From: Crocinitomicaceae bacterium
GTDB taxonomy: Bacteria; Bacteroidota; Bacteroidia; Flavobacteriales_D; Crocinitomicaceae
Reading direction: 5' to 3'
NCBI GenBank assembly: GCA_029252405.1
Contig: JAQXBM010000002.1
Coordinates: 62,001-126,000, forward strand
Length of the DNA: 64,000 bases
A program made the position numbers and the translations under genes. Below are positions 27,750-36,201 of this stretch, one piece after another. Below the pieces are notes generated by a model. That model was not told the DNA's origin. It worked only from the letters and a program-made list of their open reading frames with translations, and did not search any database. Each line of letters opens with the position of its first letter. Positions within the stretch are counted from its first letter, which is position 1.

Positions 27750-29933
27750 ATGAAGAACTACATAACACTTGTCCTCCTTTTATTGGGAACTTCTTTGAGT
27801 TTTGGACAGGTAACAGGAGAATGGTGCGCCACAGATCAGCGCATTCAAGAGCAGTTTGCCGCCGATCCATCGTTGCAGGAAATGTTTCATCAACAAATGA
27901 TGGCTGCATCTCAGTACCGTCATAATGGTGAAGGAAGCAGAGCGACGATTACAGTACCAGTTGTTGTTCATATTATTCACGATAATGGAGCTGGAAATAT
28001 CTCTGATGAGCAAATTCAAAGTGCCTTGGACGTTTTGAACGAGGATTACAATCGTTTGAATGCGGATACAACTGCCACACGAACTACACCAGATGCACCA
28101 TTTGCGCAAGAAGCTGGGAGCATGGACATGGAGTTCAAATTGGCGAGAATTGATCCAGATGGGAACTGTACGAACGGAATTGTTCGTGTAAACGCAGCTC
28201 ACTTGACGTACAACGCCGGTGAAGATTGCAAGTACTCGTCGAATGGTGGATCTGATTTATGGCCGCGTGACGAGTACTTTAATATTTGGATTGTGAATTC
28301 AATTGACAATGGAGGAGCTCAAGGAATCACGCTTGGTTATGCTTACTTGCCTTACGGTGGAGCAGGTGGCGACGGATACGGTATTCTGATGCGTCACGAT
28401 ACATTCGGAATCATTGAAACGGCTGCTGGATCAGATGGCCGCACATTGACGCACGAAATGGGTCACGCCCTCGGATTGAATCACATCTTCGACGCAGGTT
28501 GGGGTGGAGGAAACCCAACTGGGTGTCACACGAATGATTGTTCAGCAAACGGCGATTACAGCTGCGATACTCCTCCGCAAGAAGAGGCAAACTGGAGTTG
28601 TTCTCAAACGTGGAATTCATGTGCAGATGTCCCAGTTGGTGATGCCTACGGAACTGACGTGATGGATCAAATTGAAAACTACATGAGCTACAACGCGTGT
28701 CAGAACATGTTCTCGAGAGATCAAGTAAACATCATGCAAGCGAATTTTGTAAACATCAGCTTCCTCGCAGGATTGATTGATCCGAGTAACCTCATTGCAA
28801 CAGGTGTAAACGATCCTGATCAATTGTGTACTGCTGAATTTGAGGCCTTGAATAGAAGTATTTGCAGCGGGACGGTAGTCGACTTCAGCGATTTTAGTTT
28901 CCACGCTCCTAACTCTTGGACATGGACAATCAGTGGTATTGAAGGAACGGATTACAACTATGTAAACGGAACGTCAGCAACTTCGCAAGAGCCATCAGTG
29001 GAATTCTTGAGTTCAGGAAACTACGATGTGGAATTGGAAGTTTCGGACGGTGTGACAACACAAACTGAGGCAAAAACGGCTTACATTTCCGTGATTCCTC
29101 AACCAGCAGCTATTGATTTGATCGAAAGTTTCGAAGCGTACACATCTTTTGCCACGACTGATCAGTGGTCGACATACAGCGCCGGAGGAAGCGAATTTGA
29201 AATCGTTGAGGGTGTAAGTCGAACAGGTTGGAGAAGTGCCAAATTGCAAAACTATGGACAATCAACCGGGAATTCTGATGAGTTGATTTCAGCTCCAGTG
29301 GATTTATCCGTAATCGATCCGACAACGGAACAAGTAACATTGAGCTTCCGTTATTCATATAAGAAGCGCTACGAGTCGAACAATGAGTGTTTGAAGGTGT
29401 TTATCACAAACGATTGTGGTGATTCATGGGTGCAGCGTAAAACGCTTTGCGGAATTCAGTTGTCTTCTGCTTACCAGAACTCGGCTTGGACTCCAACCGA
29501 TATCGGACACTGGACAACGGTGCACATGACGAACATTACGAGCGCTTACTTTATCGAGAACTTCCGTTACAAATTCGAATTTGAAAGCGACAATGGAAAC
29601 AACTTGTACTTGGAGGACATCAATATTTACAAGGGTGCCCCTTCTGATGAATTGGTAGGAATCGATGAAAACGGAAACGTGATTGAATCGATGTCTGTGT
29701 ATCCAAACCCGACTGCTGGAAACGTGAATGTTCGATTTGCGGTGGCAAATGGAGCGGAAGCGACAGTTCAGGTAACTGATTTGGCTGGAAAGCAATTACA
29801 GGTGCATGAGATCTTTGCTGCGGCAGGAAACAACTTGATTGAACTGACGACTGAAGGTTACGCGAGTGGCGTTTATTTGGTTGAGGTTGCTGTAGGTGGA
29901 GTTAGTTGGGTTGAGAGAGTTGTGGTTGATTGA
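27750..29933 (+). CDS. Secreted M43 metalloprotease with T9SS sorting tail, copy 2
   Basis: 727 residues, paralogous to the preceding gene along its whole length. Signal peptide (MKNYITLVLLLLGTSLSFGQ), zinc site HEMGHALGLNH at about 235-245, extra Cys-rich segment (CHTNDCSANGDYSCDTPP), Met-turn NYMSYNACQNMFSRDQ. Then a PKD-like domain (NSWTWTISGIEG), a jelly-roll domain (DLIESFEAY) and a T9SS type-A tail (SVYPNPTAGNVNVRF ... GVYLVEVAVGG). The region from the jelly-roll on is most alike between copies (TTVHMTNITSAY). It lies between two terminators and so is probably a single-gene transcript. Confidence 0.95.
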   Translation: MKNYITLVLLLLGTSLSFGQVTGEWCATDQRIQEQFAADPSLQEMFHQQMMAASQYRHNGEGSRATITVPVVVHIIHDNGAGNISDEQIQSALDVLNEDYNRLNADTTATRTTPDAPFAQEAGSMDMEFKLARIDPDGNCTNGIVRVNAAHLTYNAGEDCKYSSNGGSDLWPRDEYFNIWIVNSIDNGGAQGITLGYAYLPYGGAGGDGYGILMRHDTFGIIETAAGSDGRTLTHEMGHALGLNHIFDAGWGGGNPTGCHTNDCSANGDYSCDTPPQEEANWSCSQTWNSCADVPVGDAYGTDVMDQIENYMSYNACQNMFSRDQVNIMQANFVNISFLAGLIDPSNLIATGVNDPDQLCTAEFEALNRSICSGTVVDFSDFSFHAPNSWTWTISGIEGTDYNYVNGTSATSQEPSVEFLSSGNYDVELEVSDGVTTQTEAKTAYISVIPQPAAIDLIESFEAYTSFATTDQWSTYSAGGSEFEIVEGVSRTGWRSAKLQNYGQSTGNSDELISAPVDLSVIDPTTEQVTLSFRYSYKKRYESNNECLKVFITNDCGDSWVQRKTLCGIQLSSAYQNSAWTPTDIGHWTTVHMTNITSAYFIENFRYKFEFESDNGNNLYLEDINIYKGAPSDELVGIDENGNVIESMSVYPNPTAGNVNVRFAVANGAEATVQVTDLAGKQLQVHEIFAAAGNNLIELTTEGYASGVYLVEVAVGGVSWVERVVVD

Positions 29934-29956
29934 TTTGACTATTGAAATGATATTTG

Positions 29957-29987
29957 AAAGCAGTGTCGGAAGGCACTGCTTTTTTTG
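29957..29987 (+). terminator. Rho-independent terminator after metalloprotease copy 2
   Basis: AAAGCAGTG (29957-29965) pairs with CACTGCTTT, followed by a run of T. It lies about 25 nt past the stop. Confidence 0.85.
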
Positions 29988-30016
29988 TTTTGAAATTATT
30001 CAGAAAACAGATTCAT

Positions 30017-30685
30017 TTACGATGATTGCAAGGAATCGATCAACATGGTAAATGAAGAATCGCTCAGAACCTTTGTGACTCTTATACCTTTCTCAATAAG
30101 TGCACTTTCCGTGCTCTTCCCCCAAGCAATTACCTCCGACCCCTTAGGGATATCATTCTCAATGAAGAAGCCTTCAACATTACTGGGACTCGTAAGCACA
30201 TACACATCACACTCATCAACAACGCTATCTTTCACTTCGGTAGAATAAACGACAACCTCTTCCTTTTGATTCTCATCAATCACAGAAGAAATCGTCTTCA
30301 AACTTCGATCAGAAATAGGAAAAAGGACACGCTTTGCACCAAGCCAAGATTTGAACTCCTCCGCAACCCGTTTCGGTTCACCACTTTTCGCTCCAACAAA
30401 ATCAACGGTATGTCCTAAGGTTTCCAATAGCTCGGCTGTCTTCCCACCAACGCACCCAATTGCCTTATTCTCAGGAATTGATTCACAAGCCTTGAAAAAG
30501 ATCACAGACCGTACACTGCCAAAAAGTAGCACATCGTAATCTCTTTCTACATCGAACTCAATAGGACTAAAGGAGAGAAATGAATGATTTAAAACCGTGT
30601 AACCTATCTCCTCAAACTGGGAGCGATACGGTTCAATTTCGGAAGTGTTTTTCGATATGAATATCCGTTTACTCAACGAATGCAT
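30017..30685 (-). CDS. hemD: Uroporphyrinogen-III synthase
   Basis: 222 residues. The family is poorly conserved, but the two-lobe pattern is visible: FISKNTSEIEPYRSQFEEIGY at the start, VIFFKACESIPENKAIGCVGGKTAELLETLG in the middle and LTSPSNVEGFFIENDIPKGSEVIAWGKSTESALIEKGIR near the end. It cyclises hydroxymethylbilane to uroporphyrinogen III in tetrapyrrole synthesis. Position directly after hemC, with a 17-nt overlap, supports the call strongly. It is last in the hemA-hemC-hemD operon. Confidence 0.9.
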   Translation of the reverse strand: MHSLSKRIFISKNTSEIEPYRSQFEEIGYTVLNHSFLSFSPIEFDVERDYDVLLFGSVRSVIFFKACESIPENKAIGCVGGKTAELLETLGHTVDFVGAKSGEPKRVAEEFKSWLGAKRVLFPISDRSLKTISSVIDENQKEEVVVYSTEVKDSVVDECDVYVLTSPSNVEGFFIENDIPKGSEVIAWGKSTESALIEKGIRVTKVLSDSSFTMLIDSLQSS

Positions 30686-31565
30686 TTTTCAAATCAGCGA
30701 CAACCTTTTCAGCCATGCCATCGAATTCAGTTACTGGGTAATCGAGAAACACACTTTCAGCGCCCGTCTTTTCAGCAAAGGCCACATACAAATGATGATC
30801 TTCTGTGCAATACGCGCCTAACGGCAACTGGCATCCACCATCCAAGAGGTTCAAGATTTTTCGCTCCAAACAAATACACGATTCAACAGCCGTGTCATTC
30901 ATCGTCGCCATCAATTCCGACATCTCGGTATCTTCTTCACGAATTTGAAGTCCTAACACGCCTTGCGCAGGAGCAGGAACAAACTCAGTCGGATTTAATT
31001 CCACTGTTTCAAACTCACTCAAATCCAATTCCAAACGATCGATTCCCGCTTTTGCCAAGATAATCGCGTCGTAGTTTCCTTGACGGAGCTTATCAATTCG
31101 AGTTGGAACATTTCCACGCAAATCCTTGATCGTTACATCACTTCTAAAGTGGATAAACTGTGTCTTGCGACGGGCAGAAGAAGTACCAACTGTGGCACCT
31201 TCTTTCAAATTCCATTTCTGAGTACTGTCGGCAGATTCTTTGCGAATCAACAGTAAATCGGAAGGGTTTGCACGCGATGAAACGCATGCTATTTTTAATC
31301 CAGCTGGTGGATTCGTTTCTAAGTCTTTGTGGGAGTGAACGGCCAAATCGACCTTCTTTGAAAGCAAAGCATCTTCAATTTCCTTCGTGAAAAATCCTTT
31401 TCCCTCCAGCTTGTCGAAACTCAAATGTTGAATGGCGTCTCCTTGTGTTTTGATGATGTTGATTTCCACCGTACATCCTCGTTTTTCCAATTCACTTTTT
31501 ACGAAATACGCCTGCCACAAGGCAAGATCGCTTCCTCTTGATCCAATAACTACGTGTTTCTTCAA
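30669..31565 (-). CDS. hemC: Porphobilinogen deaminase (hydroxymethylbilane synthase)
   Basis: 298 residues, usual length. IGSRGSDLALWQAYFVKSEL at the N-terminus, HSHKDLETNPPAGL, GTSSARRKTQ, DLRGNVPTRIDKL and PAPAQGVLGLQIRE are all diagnostic. The dipyrromethane-cofactor cysteine lies in LLDGGCQLPLG (about residue 240). It joins four porphobilinogen molecules to hydroxymethylbilane. The start overlaps the hemA stop by 4 nt and its end overlaps hemD, so expression is coupled. Confidence 0.97.
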   Translation of the reverse strand: MKKHVVIGSRGSDLALWQAYFVKSELEKRGCTVEINIIKTQGDAIQHLSFDKLEGKGFFTKEIEDALLSKKVDLAVHSHKDLETNPPAGLKIACVSSRANPSDLLLIRKESADSTQKWNLKEGATVGTSSARRKTQFIHFRSDVTIKDLRGNVPTRIDKLRQGNYDAIILAKAGIDRLELDLSEFETVELNPTEFVPAPAQGVLGLQIREEDTEMSELMATMNDTAVESCICLERKILNLLDGGCQLPLGAYCTEDHHLYVAFAEKTGAESVFLDYPVTEFDGMAEKVVADLKNAFVE

Positions 31566-32809
31566 GTTCGCTTATTTAGCAAGATTTTCTTTGCCATGAG
31601 CATCGGCATACTCATGTATTTTTTCTCCATATAGCCGATTACATTTTCCAACACAGCACGAGCGTCGTCATCCAAATTATTCAAATCATTTTTGAATACT
31701 TCGTTGAGCGCAGCATGCTTAATTTCTTTGACTTTTGTCGGAACTTCGCGCATGGCAATTTCTACCGAGCGCTCTTTGAATTTATGTTGAAACTCACCAA
31801 CGGCTTCGTCGATGATCAATTGAACGTGTTCTACTTCTCGCGATCGAACCTTGAGGTTTTCATTCGAGATTTTCTGCAATACTTCCACTGAAATGTGATG
31901 AACCGAGTGCGCATCAGAAATTTCAGGTGATAAATCCTGCGGAATAGCAATATCAATCACCACTTTTCGATCCGTTTCACCTTGCAGCAATTGATCGTAA
32001 ATGGCTGGCGTCAAAATATGATCTTCTGATCCAGTACATGAAATGATGATGTCGAACCCTTCTGTGAAGTGATTCAAGGCAGAAAGCGGATGAGCAGTTC
32101 CATTTAAATCACTGGCGAGTTGCTCTGCTTTCGATAAAGTACGGTTGAATACGTTGAAATTGGTGAATCCGTGCTTGCGCAAGAATTTCCCCATGTTCGT
32201 GTTCGTGACTCCAGCACCAATGATCAAGATTCGAGAATCCATCGGTACGTTCATGTCGCGCAATTGGTGATACGCTAACGAAACAACTGAAACAGGTCGT
32301 CGAGCGATGTCTGTTTCCGTGTAAACGCGTTTTGCCGTTTCGATCGTATGACGCATCATCAATCGAAGGCTGTCACCCGTTAATCCATTTTTGCGTGAAT
32401 TATCGAAAGCATTTCGAACTTGTGTGATAATCTCTCGCTCTCCAACAACCATCGAATCAACAGAAGATGCAACAGACAGTTGGTGGCGTACAGCGTCAAT
32501 TCCTTGGAAAATTTCGGCACTTTCAACCAGTTTGATTCTGTTTTCAGAAGAAACGGAAGGATAAAGTGATTGAACGAAACGATCTACGAAATCGCTGTCG
32601 AAGCTGTGATCTGTGACAATCGCAAACTCAATACGGTTACACGTTGTGAGGTACATCAACTCGGTTAAACCGAAGGTTAATTTTGCCTCAGCCAAAAGAG
32701 CTGGCTGATTTTCAGGATCAAGATGCAATTGTCCGATCTCAGAAACAGCCAAGTTTTTGTGCGTAAATGCAATGATATGTAGGGCGTCTAGGCCAGTTTG
32801 GGTTATCAC
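31562..32809 (-). CDS. hemA: Glutamyl-tRNA reductase
   Basis: 415 residues from a GTG start (32809-32807). It reduces glutamyl-tRNA to glutamate-1-semialdehyde, the first step of C5-pathway haem synthesis. The catalytic cysteine is in YLTTCNRIEF (about residue 57). SSVDSMVVGEREIITQVRNAF, the NADPH-binding ILIIGAGVTNTNMGKFL and the C-terminal dimerisation helix (about 320-415) are present. First gene of the hem operon. A CATATTTG box, one mismatch from TAnnTTTG, lies 5 nt before the GTG on this strand. Confidence 0.96.
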   Translation of the reverse strand: MITQTGLDALHIIAFTHKNLAVSEIGQLHLDPENQPALLAEAKLTFGLTELMYLTTCNRIEFAIVTDHSFDSDFVDRFVQSLYPSVSSENRIKLVESAEIFQGIDAVRHQLSVASSVDSMVVGEREIITQVRNAFDNSRKNGLTGDSLRLMMRHTIETAKRVYTETDIARRPVSVVSLAYHQLRDMNVPMDSRILIIGAGVTNTNMGKFLRKHGFTNFNVFNRTLSKAEQLASDLNGTAHPLSALNHFTEGFDIIISCTGSEDHILTPAIYDQLLQGETDRKVVIDIAIPQDLSPEISDAHSVHHISVEVLQKISNENLKVRSREVEHVQLIIDEAVGEFQHKFKERSVEIAMREVPTKVKEIKHAALNEVFKNDLNNLDDDARAVLENVIGYMEKKYMSMPMLMAKKILLNKRT

Positions 32810-33017
32810 AGATACAAATATGCACAGTTAGGGCGCTTTGTTTGTCACACTAATGTCATATTCTGAGTATTTAGAACTCTTCTAAATTGTGCCGAAACTC
32901 AGGGAATTTGGGGTAAATGGGTGATTCTGCGCCACATATTGATTTCAAATCAAGAATTGGGGTCGATTTCGCTGTTTTTTCGCCCAAAAATGTATCTTTA
33001 AGCAACTATTTTTCGTC

Positions 33018-33800
33018 ATGAAAACCATTGAATTTGAATCCGCGCAAAATGTGAAAGTCGAGTACGAACTCGCTTCAGTCGGTCAACGTACCGTTGCGGC
33101 GATGTTGGACGTGATCGCTTTTTTCATTTATTTCTTGATTTTCTCGCTCATTTTGGGATTGTCAAATCCATTTGGTGGAGACGCGATTGGAATGGGAAAA
33201 ACGATGTTCGTGGTTCTGCTATTGGTGAAAATTCCATGGATCTTTTACAACCCACTGATCGAGTATTTGACGCACGGGCAGAGTCTTGGGAAGTACATCA
33301 TGGGAATCCGTGTGGTAACAATTTCAGGCGAACGTCCGGGACTCAGAGAAGTATTCACCCGTTGGATTTTTAAAGGAGATTTCATTTGGATCAGTGCCGA
33401 TCCGTTTACGGTGTTGATTTGGATGGCAGTGGGATTGGTCGGAATTCTTTTCGCTGGAACTTCACAACGCCGTCAACGAATGGGAGATGCCATGGCGAAT
33501 ACGATTGTCATCAGAAATAAATCGAGCATGCGCTACTCTCTGCGCGATGTACTTTCGATTAAAAGTCAAGATAATTACTCACCGATTTATGCAAATGCGA
33601 CGCGTTTCACGGATGAAGATATGTTGCTGATCAAAAACACGATTCAGCGCGTACGCTTAAATCCGAACCCAGAAACGAAGAAATTTGCAATCGAATTGGC
33701 CAATGAATCAGCGCGATTACTTGGCTTGGATGAAACACCTAAAAAGCGACTGGAGTTCTTGCAAACATTGTTGCAAGATTACGTCGTTTTAACACGCTAA
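33018..33800 (+). CDS. RDD family membrane protein
   Basis: 260 residues. RTVAAMLDVIAFFIYFLIFSLI carries the R/D pattern of the RDD domain, followed by further membrane helices (TMFVVLLLVKIPWIFYNPLIEYLTHGQSLGKYIMGIRVV; FTVLIWMAVGLVGILFAG) and QRMGDAMANTIVI. The C-terminal about 90 residues are soluble and helical. RDD proteins are poorly understood; some act in ion transport or protein processing. rsmI starts 6 nt later, so they form an operon. Confidence 0.9.
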   Translation: MKTIEFESAQNVKVEYELASVGQRTVAAMLDVIAFFIYFLIFSLILGLSNPFGGDAIGMGKTMFVVLLLVKIPWIFYNPLIEYLTHGQSLGKYIMGIRVVTISGERPGLREVFTRWIFKGDFIWISADPFTVLIWMAVGLVGILFAGTSQRRQRMGDAMANTIVIRNKSSMRYSLRDVLSIKSQDNYSPIYANATRFTDEDMLLIKNTIQRVRLNPNPETKKFAIELANESARLLGLDETPKKRLEFLQTLLQDYVVLTR

Positions 33801-33806
33801 TCAATA

Positions 33807-34478
33807 ATGGCAAAGCTCATTCTCGTTCCAACACCCATTGGAAACCTGGAAGACATTACACTTCGAGCAATTCGAATTTTGAAGGAAACGGATCTCATTT
33901 TCGCTGAGGATACTCGGACGACTAATCGACTGATGAAACATTTGGAAATCAGCAAGCCGGCCATTCCTTTTCATGCGCACAACGAACATCGGTCTTTGGC
34001 GCAAACCATTGATCGAATTAAAGCTAACGAGATGTGCGTGCTGGTTTCTGATGCCGGTACTCCAGCGATTTCAGATCCTGGGTTTTTACTGGTGCGCGAA
34101 TGCTTGAAGGAAGGAATCGAAATTGAATGTTTGCCCGGACCAGCGGCACTTATTCCAGCGGTTGTCGCAAGTGGATTTCCATGCGATAAATTCGTATTCG
34201 AAGGCTTCCTCCCGCACAAGAAAGGACGTCAAACGCGATGGAAAATATTGGCTGAAGAAGAACGCACAATTGTGTTGTACGAATCACCACACCGATTGGT
34301 AAAATGCTTGAAGCAGATTGGTGAATTTTTGGGAGAGGATCGACGCGTTTGTGTGGCGAGAGAACTCACGAAAATGTACGAGGAATTTCAGCGTGGAACA
34401 GCGGTTGAGGTAATGGAACATTATGAGGCGCACCCGCCGAAAGGGGAGATTGTTGTTGTTATTGAGGGAAAAAAATAG
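33807..34478 (+). CDS. rsmI: 16S rRNA (cytidine1402-2'-O)-methyltransferase
   Basis: 223 residues. SAM-dependent tetrapyrrole-methylase fold: LVPTPIGNLEDITLRAIRIL at the N-terminus, AEDTRTTNRLMKHL, ALIPAVVASGFPCDKFVFEGFLP, TIVLYESPHRL and ELTKMYEEFQRG are diagnostic. It 2'-O-methylates C1402 in the decoding centre of 16S rRNA. It is slightly shorter than E. coli RsmI because the C-terminal extension is missing, as is common in Bacteroidota. Co-transcribed with the RDD gene. Confidence 0.96.
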   Translation: MAKLILVPTPIGNLEDITLRAIRILKETDLIFAEDTRTTNRLMKHLEISKPAIPFHAHNEHRSLAQTIDRIKANEMCVLVSDAGTPAISDPGFLLVRECLKEGIEIECLPGPAALIPAVVASGFPCDKFVFEGFLPHKKGRQTRWKILAEEERTIVLYESPHRLVKCLKQIGEFLGEDRRVCVARELTKMYEEFQRGTAVEVMEHYEAHPPKGEIVVVIEGKK

Positions 34479-34493
34479 GTTAATTGAAAGAAT

Positions 34494-34557
34494 CGGACTT
34501 CGACTCCGCTCAGCCTTCGGTTATTGGACATCGAGGGCTGAGCGGAGTCGAAGTCCG
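34494..34557. repeat. Perfect 22-bp inverted repeat (REP-like element A)
   Basis: The arms 34494-34515 and 34536-34557 are exact reverse complements, with a 20-nt spacer. They contain the core TTCGACTCCGCTCAG. Right half words GGACATCGAG and GAGCGGAGTCGA recur in element C (50126-50224). It lies between rsmI and the next gene. Confidence 0.85.
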
Positions 34558-34580
34558 TTGTAAATGAAACAAAACAAGCT

Positions 34581-35609
34581 ATGGAGTCACAAGCATTTTT
34601 TTTAACGAAAACAGGAACGGCTGCTGAGGCATTTGATCTCCGTAAATTCGACATTCCAGAACCAACAGGAAACCAAGTTTTGGTCGAAGCGGAAGCCTTT
34701 GGTTTGAACTATGCAGATGTTATGGCGCGCCGAGGATTGTACCGCGAAGCTCCACCGTTTCCATGCGTGGTTGGATACGAAGTAGTTGGGAAAGTTATCG
34801 CTTGTGGACCTGATGCAAGCACAGACAATTTGAATAAACGCGTCGTAGCTTTTTGCCGATTTGGGGGCTATTCACGACACGTCATCACAGACGATTATGC
34901 AACAGTTGCAGTGAGCGATCAAGATCCAATTGAATTATTGGCCTTGTGTACCCAAGCCGTGACAGCCTACTACATGGCGGAATACTTATCACCCATTCAC
35001 TCGATTGATCGCGTGTTGGTGCATGCTGCCGCAGGCGGAGTAGGTTCCATTTTGATTCAATTGGCCAAGTTGAAAGGTGCGGAAGTGATTGCGAAAGTCG
35101 GTCAAAAAGACAAAGAACAATTTGTGAAAGATTTGGGCGCAGATCACGTAGTGAACTACCGAACATCGGAATATTCAGAGCAAATCAAAGCCTATTTGAA
35201 AGGAAAACGAATTGACATCAGTTACAATCCCGTGGCAGGATCAACCTACAAAAAAGACATGGCATTGCTCGGATCGGGTGGTCGAATGGTCATTTTTGGC
35301 GGATCGGAACTAGCAAATGGAAAATGGGGAATCTTCTCAAAACTAAACTTCGTCCGAAAGATGGGGTTCTTGACGCCAATTGTTTTGATGATGCGTTCGA
35401 AAAATATTCTCGGTGTGAACATGCTGAAGATTGCAGACAACAAACCGAAAGTGCTTGAGCACTGTTTACAAGCAGTTGTAGAATTGTACACGGAAGGAAA
35501 GATCAAACCTCAGGTTGGAGGGAGTTATTCTTCGGATCAAATGGCGGAGGCGCATACGGCTTTAGAGAGTGGAAAAACGACGGGTAAGTTGGGTGTGATT
35601 TGGACATAA
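34581..35609 (+). CDS. Zinc-independent quinone-oxidoreductase-like MDR dehydrogenase (VAT1-like)
   Basis: 342 residues, medium-chain dehydrogenase/reductase family. GroES-like N-terminus (LVEAEAFGLNYADVMARRGLYREAPPFPCVVGYEVVG) without the zinc-ligand Cys/His set, then a Rossmann domain (VHAAAGGVGSILIQLAKLKGAEVIAKVG) and a C-terminal KTTGKLGVIW. It resembles NADPH:quinone reductases and synaptic-vesicle VAT1-type enzymes. It probably reduces quinones or enones; the substrate is unknown. Element A lies in the 102 nt before it. Confidence 0.9.
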   Translation: MESQAFFLTKTGTAAEAFDLRKFDIPEPTGNQVLVEAEAFGLNYADVMARRGLYREAPPFPCVVGYEVVGKVIACGPDASTDNLNKRVVAFCRFGGYSRHVITDDYATVAVSDQDPIELLALCTQAVTAYYMAEYLSPIHSIDRVLVHAAAGGVGSILIQLAKLKGAEVIAKVGQKDKEQFVKDLGADHVVNYRTSEYSEQIKAYLKGKRIDISYNPVAGSTYKKDMALLGSGGRMVIFGGSELANGKWGIFSKLNFVRKMGFLTPIVLMMRSKNILGVNMLKIADNKPKVLEHCLQAVVELYTEGKIKPQVGGSYSSDQMAEAHTALESGKTTGKLGVIWT

Positions 35610-35613
35610 ATTC

Positions 35614-35643
35614 AACACTTTTTTTCCGGTCGAAAAAAGTGTT
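35614..35643. terminator. Hairpin terminator after the quinone-oxidoreductase gene
   Basis: Exact 11-bp arms 35614-35624 and 35633-35643 (AACACTTTTTT / AAAAAAGTGTT), 8-nt loop, 5 nt after the stop codon. The T-run is inside the left arm and thus weaker as a classical terminator. Confidence 0.55.
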
Positions 35644-35841
35644 CAAAAACGCCCTGAGATCGCTGATTTTCTTAACGGCATTTCCAATCTGATATGGCGA
35701 CCATTTCGGAGGTCGCTGCGCGCCTCCTCATGGTACCCGTCATCTTCATCTCTTCAAATTGTTGCGAAAATAGGCTCAGGTACTTCTTCAGGAATTCACG
35801 AATGAAATGGATATTCGTTCTTGTCGTCGAGATGTTTTCAG

Positions 35842-35849
35842 TAACTTGG
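35842..35849 (+). promoter_or_regulatory. -7-like box (TAACTTGG) of the Rieske ferredoxin gene
   Basis: One mismatch from TAnnTTTG, with TTG at 35821-35823 eighteen nt upstream. It ends 4 nt before the ATG. Confidence 0.45.
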
Positions 35850-35853
35850 AAAG

Positions 35854-36198
35854 ATGTTCTCGCGTAAACTCAAATGGCACAAAATCTTCGAATCGAAAAG
35901 CGAATTAATCGACTTTTTCGGGCTAAAAGATACTGCGCTCTTTAAGAACACGTTTGGTGAAATCATGCTTGCCCGCGAAGGCGAAACATTCTATGCATTT
36001 CAGAATAAATGTCCTCATCAGAACAAGTCTCTGGAAGGCTGTTCGATTGATGATGGCGCGATCATTTGTCCATGGCACAGATATGCATTTTCATGTGAAA
36101 CGGGTCGCGGTCATGGAATGTATCTAGAGAAATACCCCATCAAGTTTGAAGAAGATGGAGTGTTCATCGGCAAAGAAGGATGGAGTTTATTCGGGTAA
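35854..36198 (+). CDS. Small Rieske [2Fe-2S] ferredoxin
   Basis: 114 residues, a stand-alone Rieske domain. CPHQNKSLEGC...AIICPWHRYAF supplies the Cys/His ligands (CxH and CxxH). The enclosing FGEIMLAREGETFYAFQNK and CETGRGHGMYLEKYPIKFEEDGVFIG are typical of NirD/biphenyl-type ferredoxins. It carries electrons to an unknown acceptor; it might serve the oxygenase at 18018-19064, but they are far apart. The 3' end stops 3 nt before the convergent gene. It has a -7-like box at the start codon. Confidence 0.92.
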   Translation: MFSRKLKWHKIFESKSELIDFFGLKDTALFKNTFGEIMLAREGETFYAFQNKCPHQNKSLEGCSIDDGAIICPWHRYAFSCETGRGHGMYLEKYPIKFEEDGVFIGKEGWSLFG

Positions 36199-36201
36199 GC
36201 T

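Noticed and set aside
34494-34557. Attachment site of an integrated element
   Set aside because: No integrase, no second copy as a direct repeat at the other end of an island, and no tRNA gene nearby.
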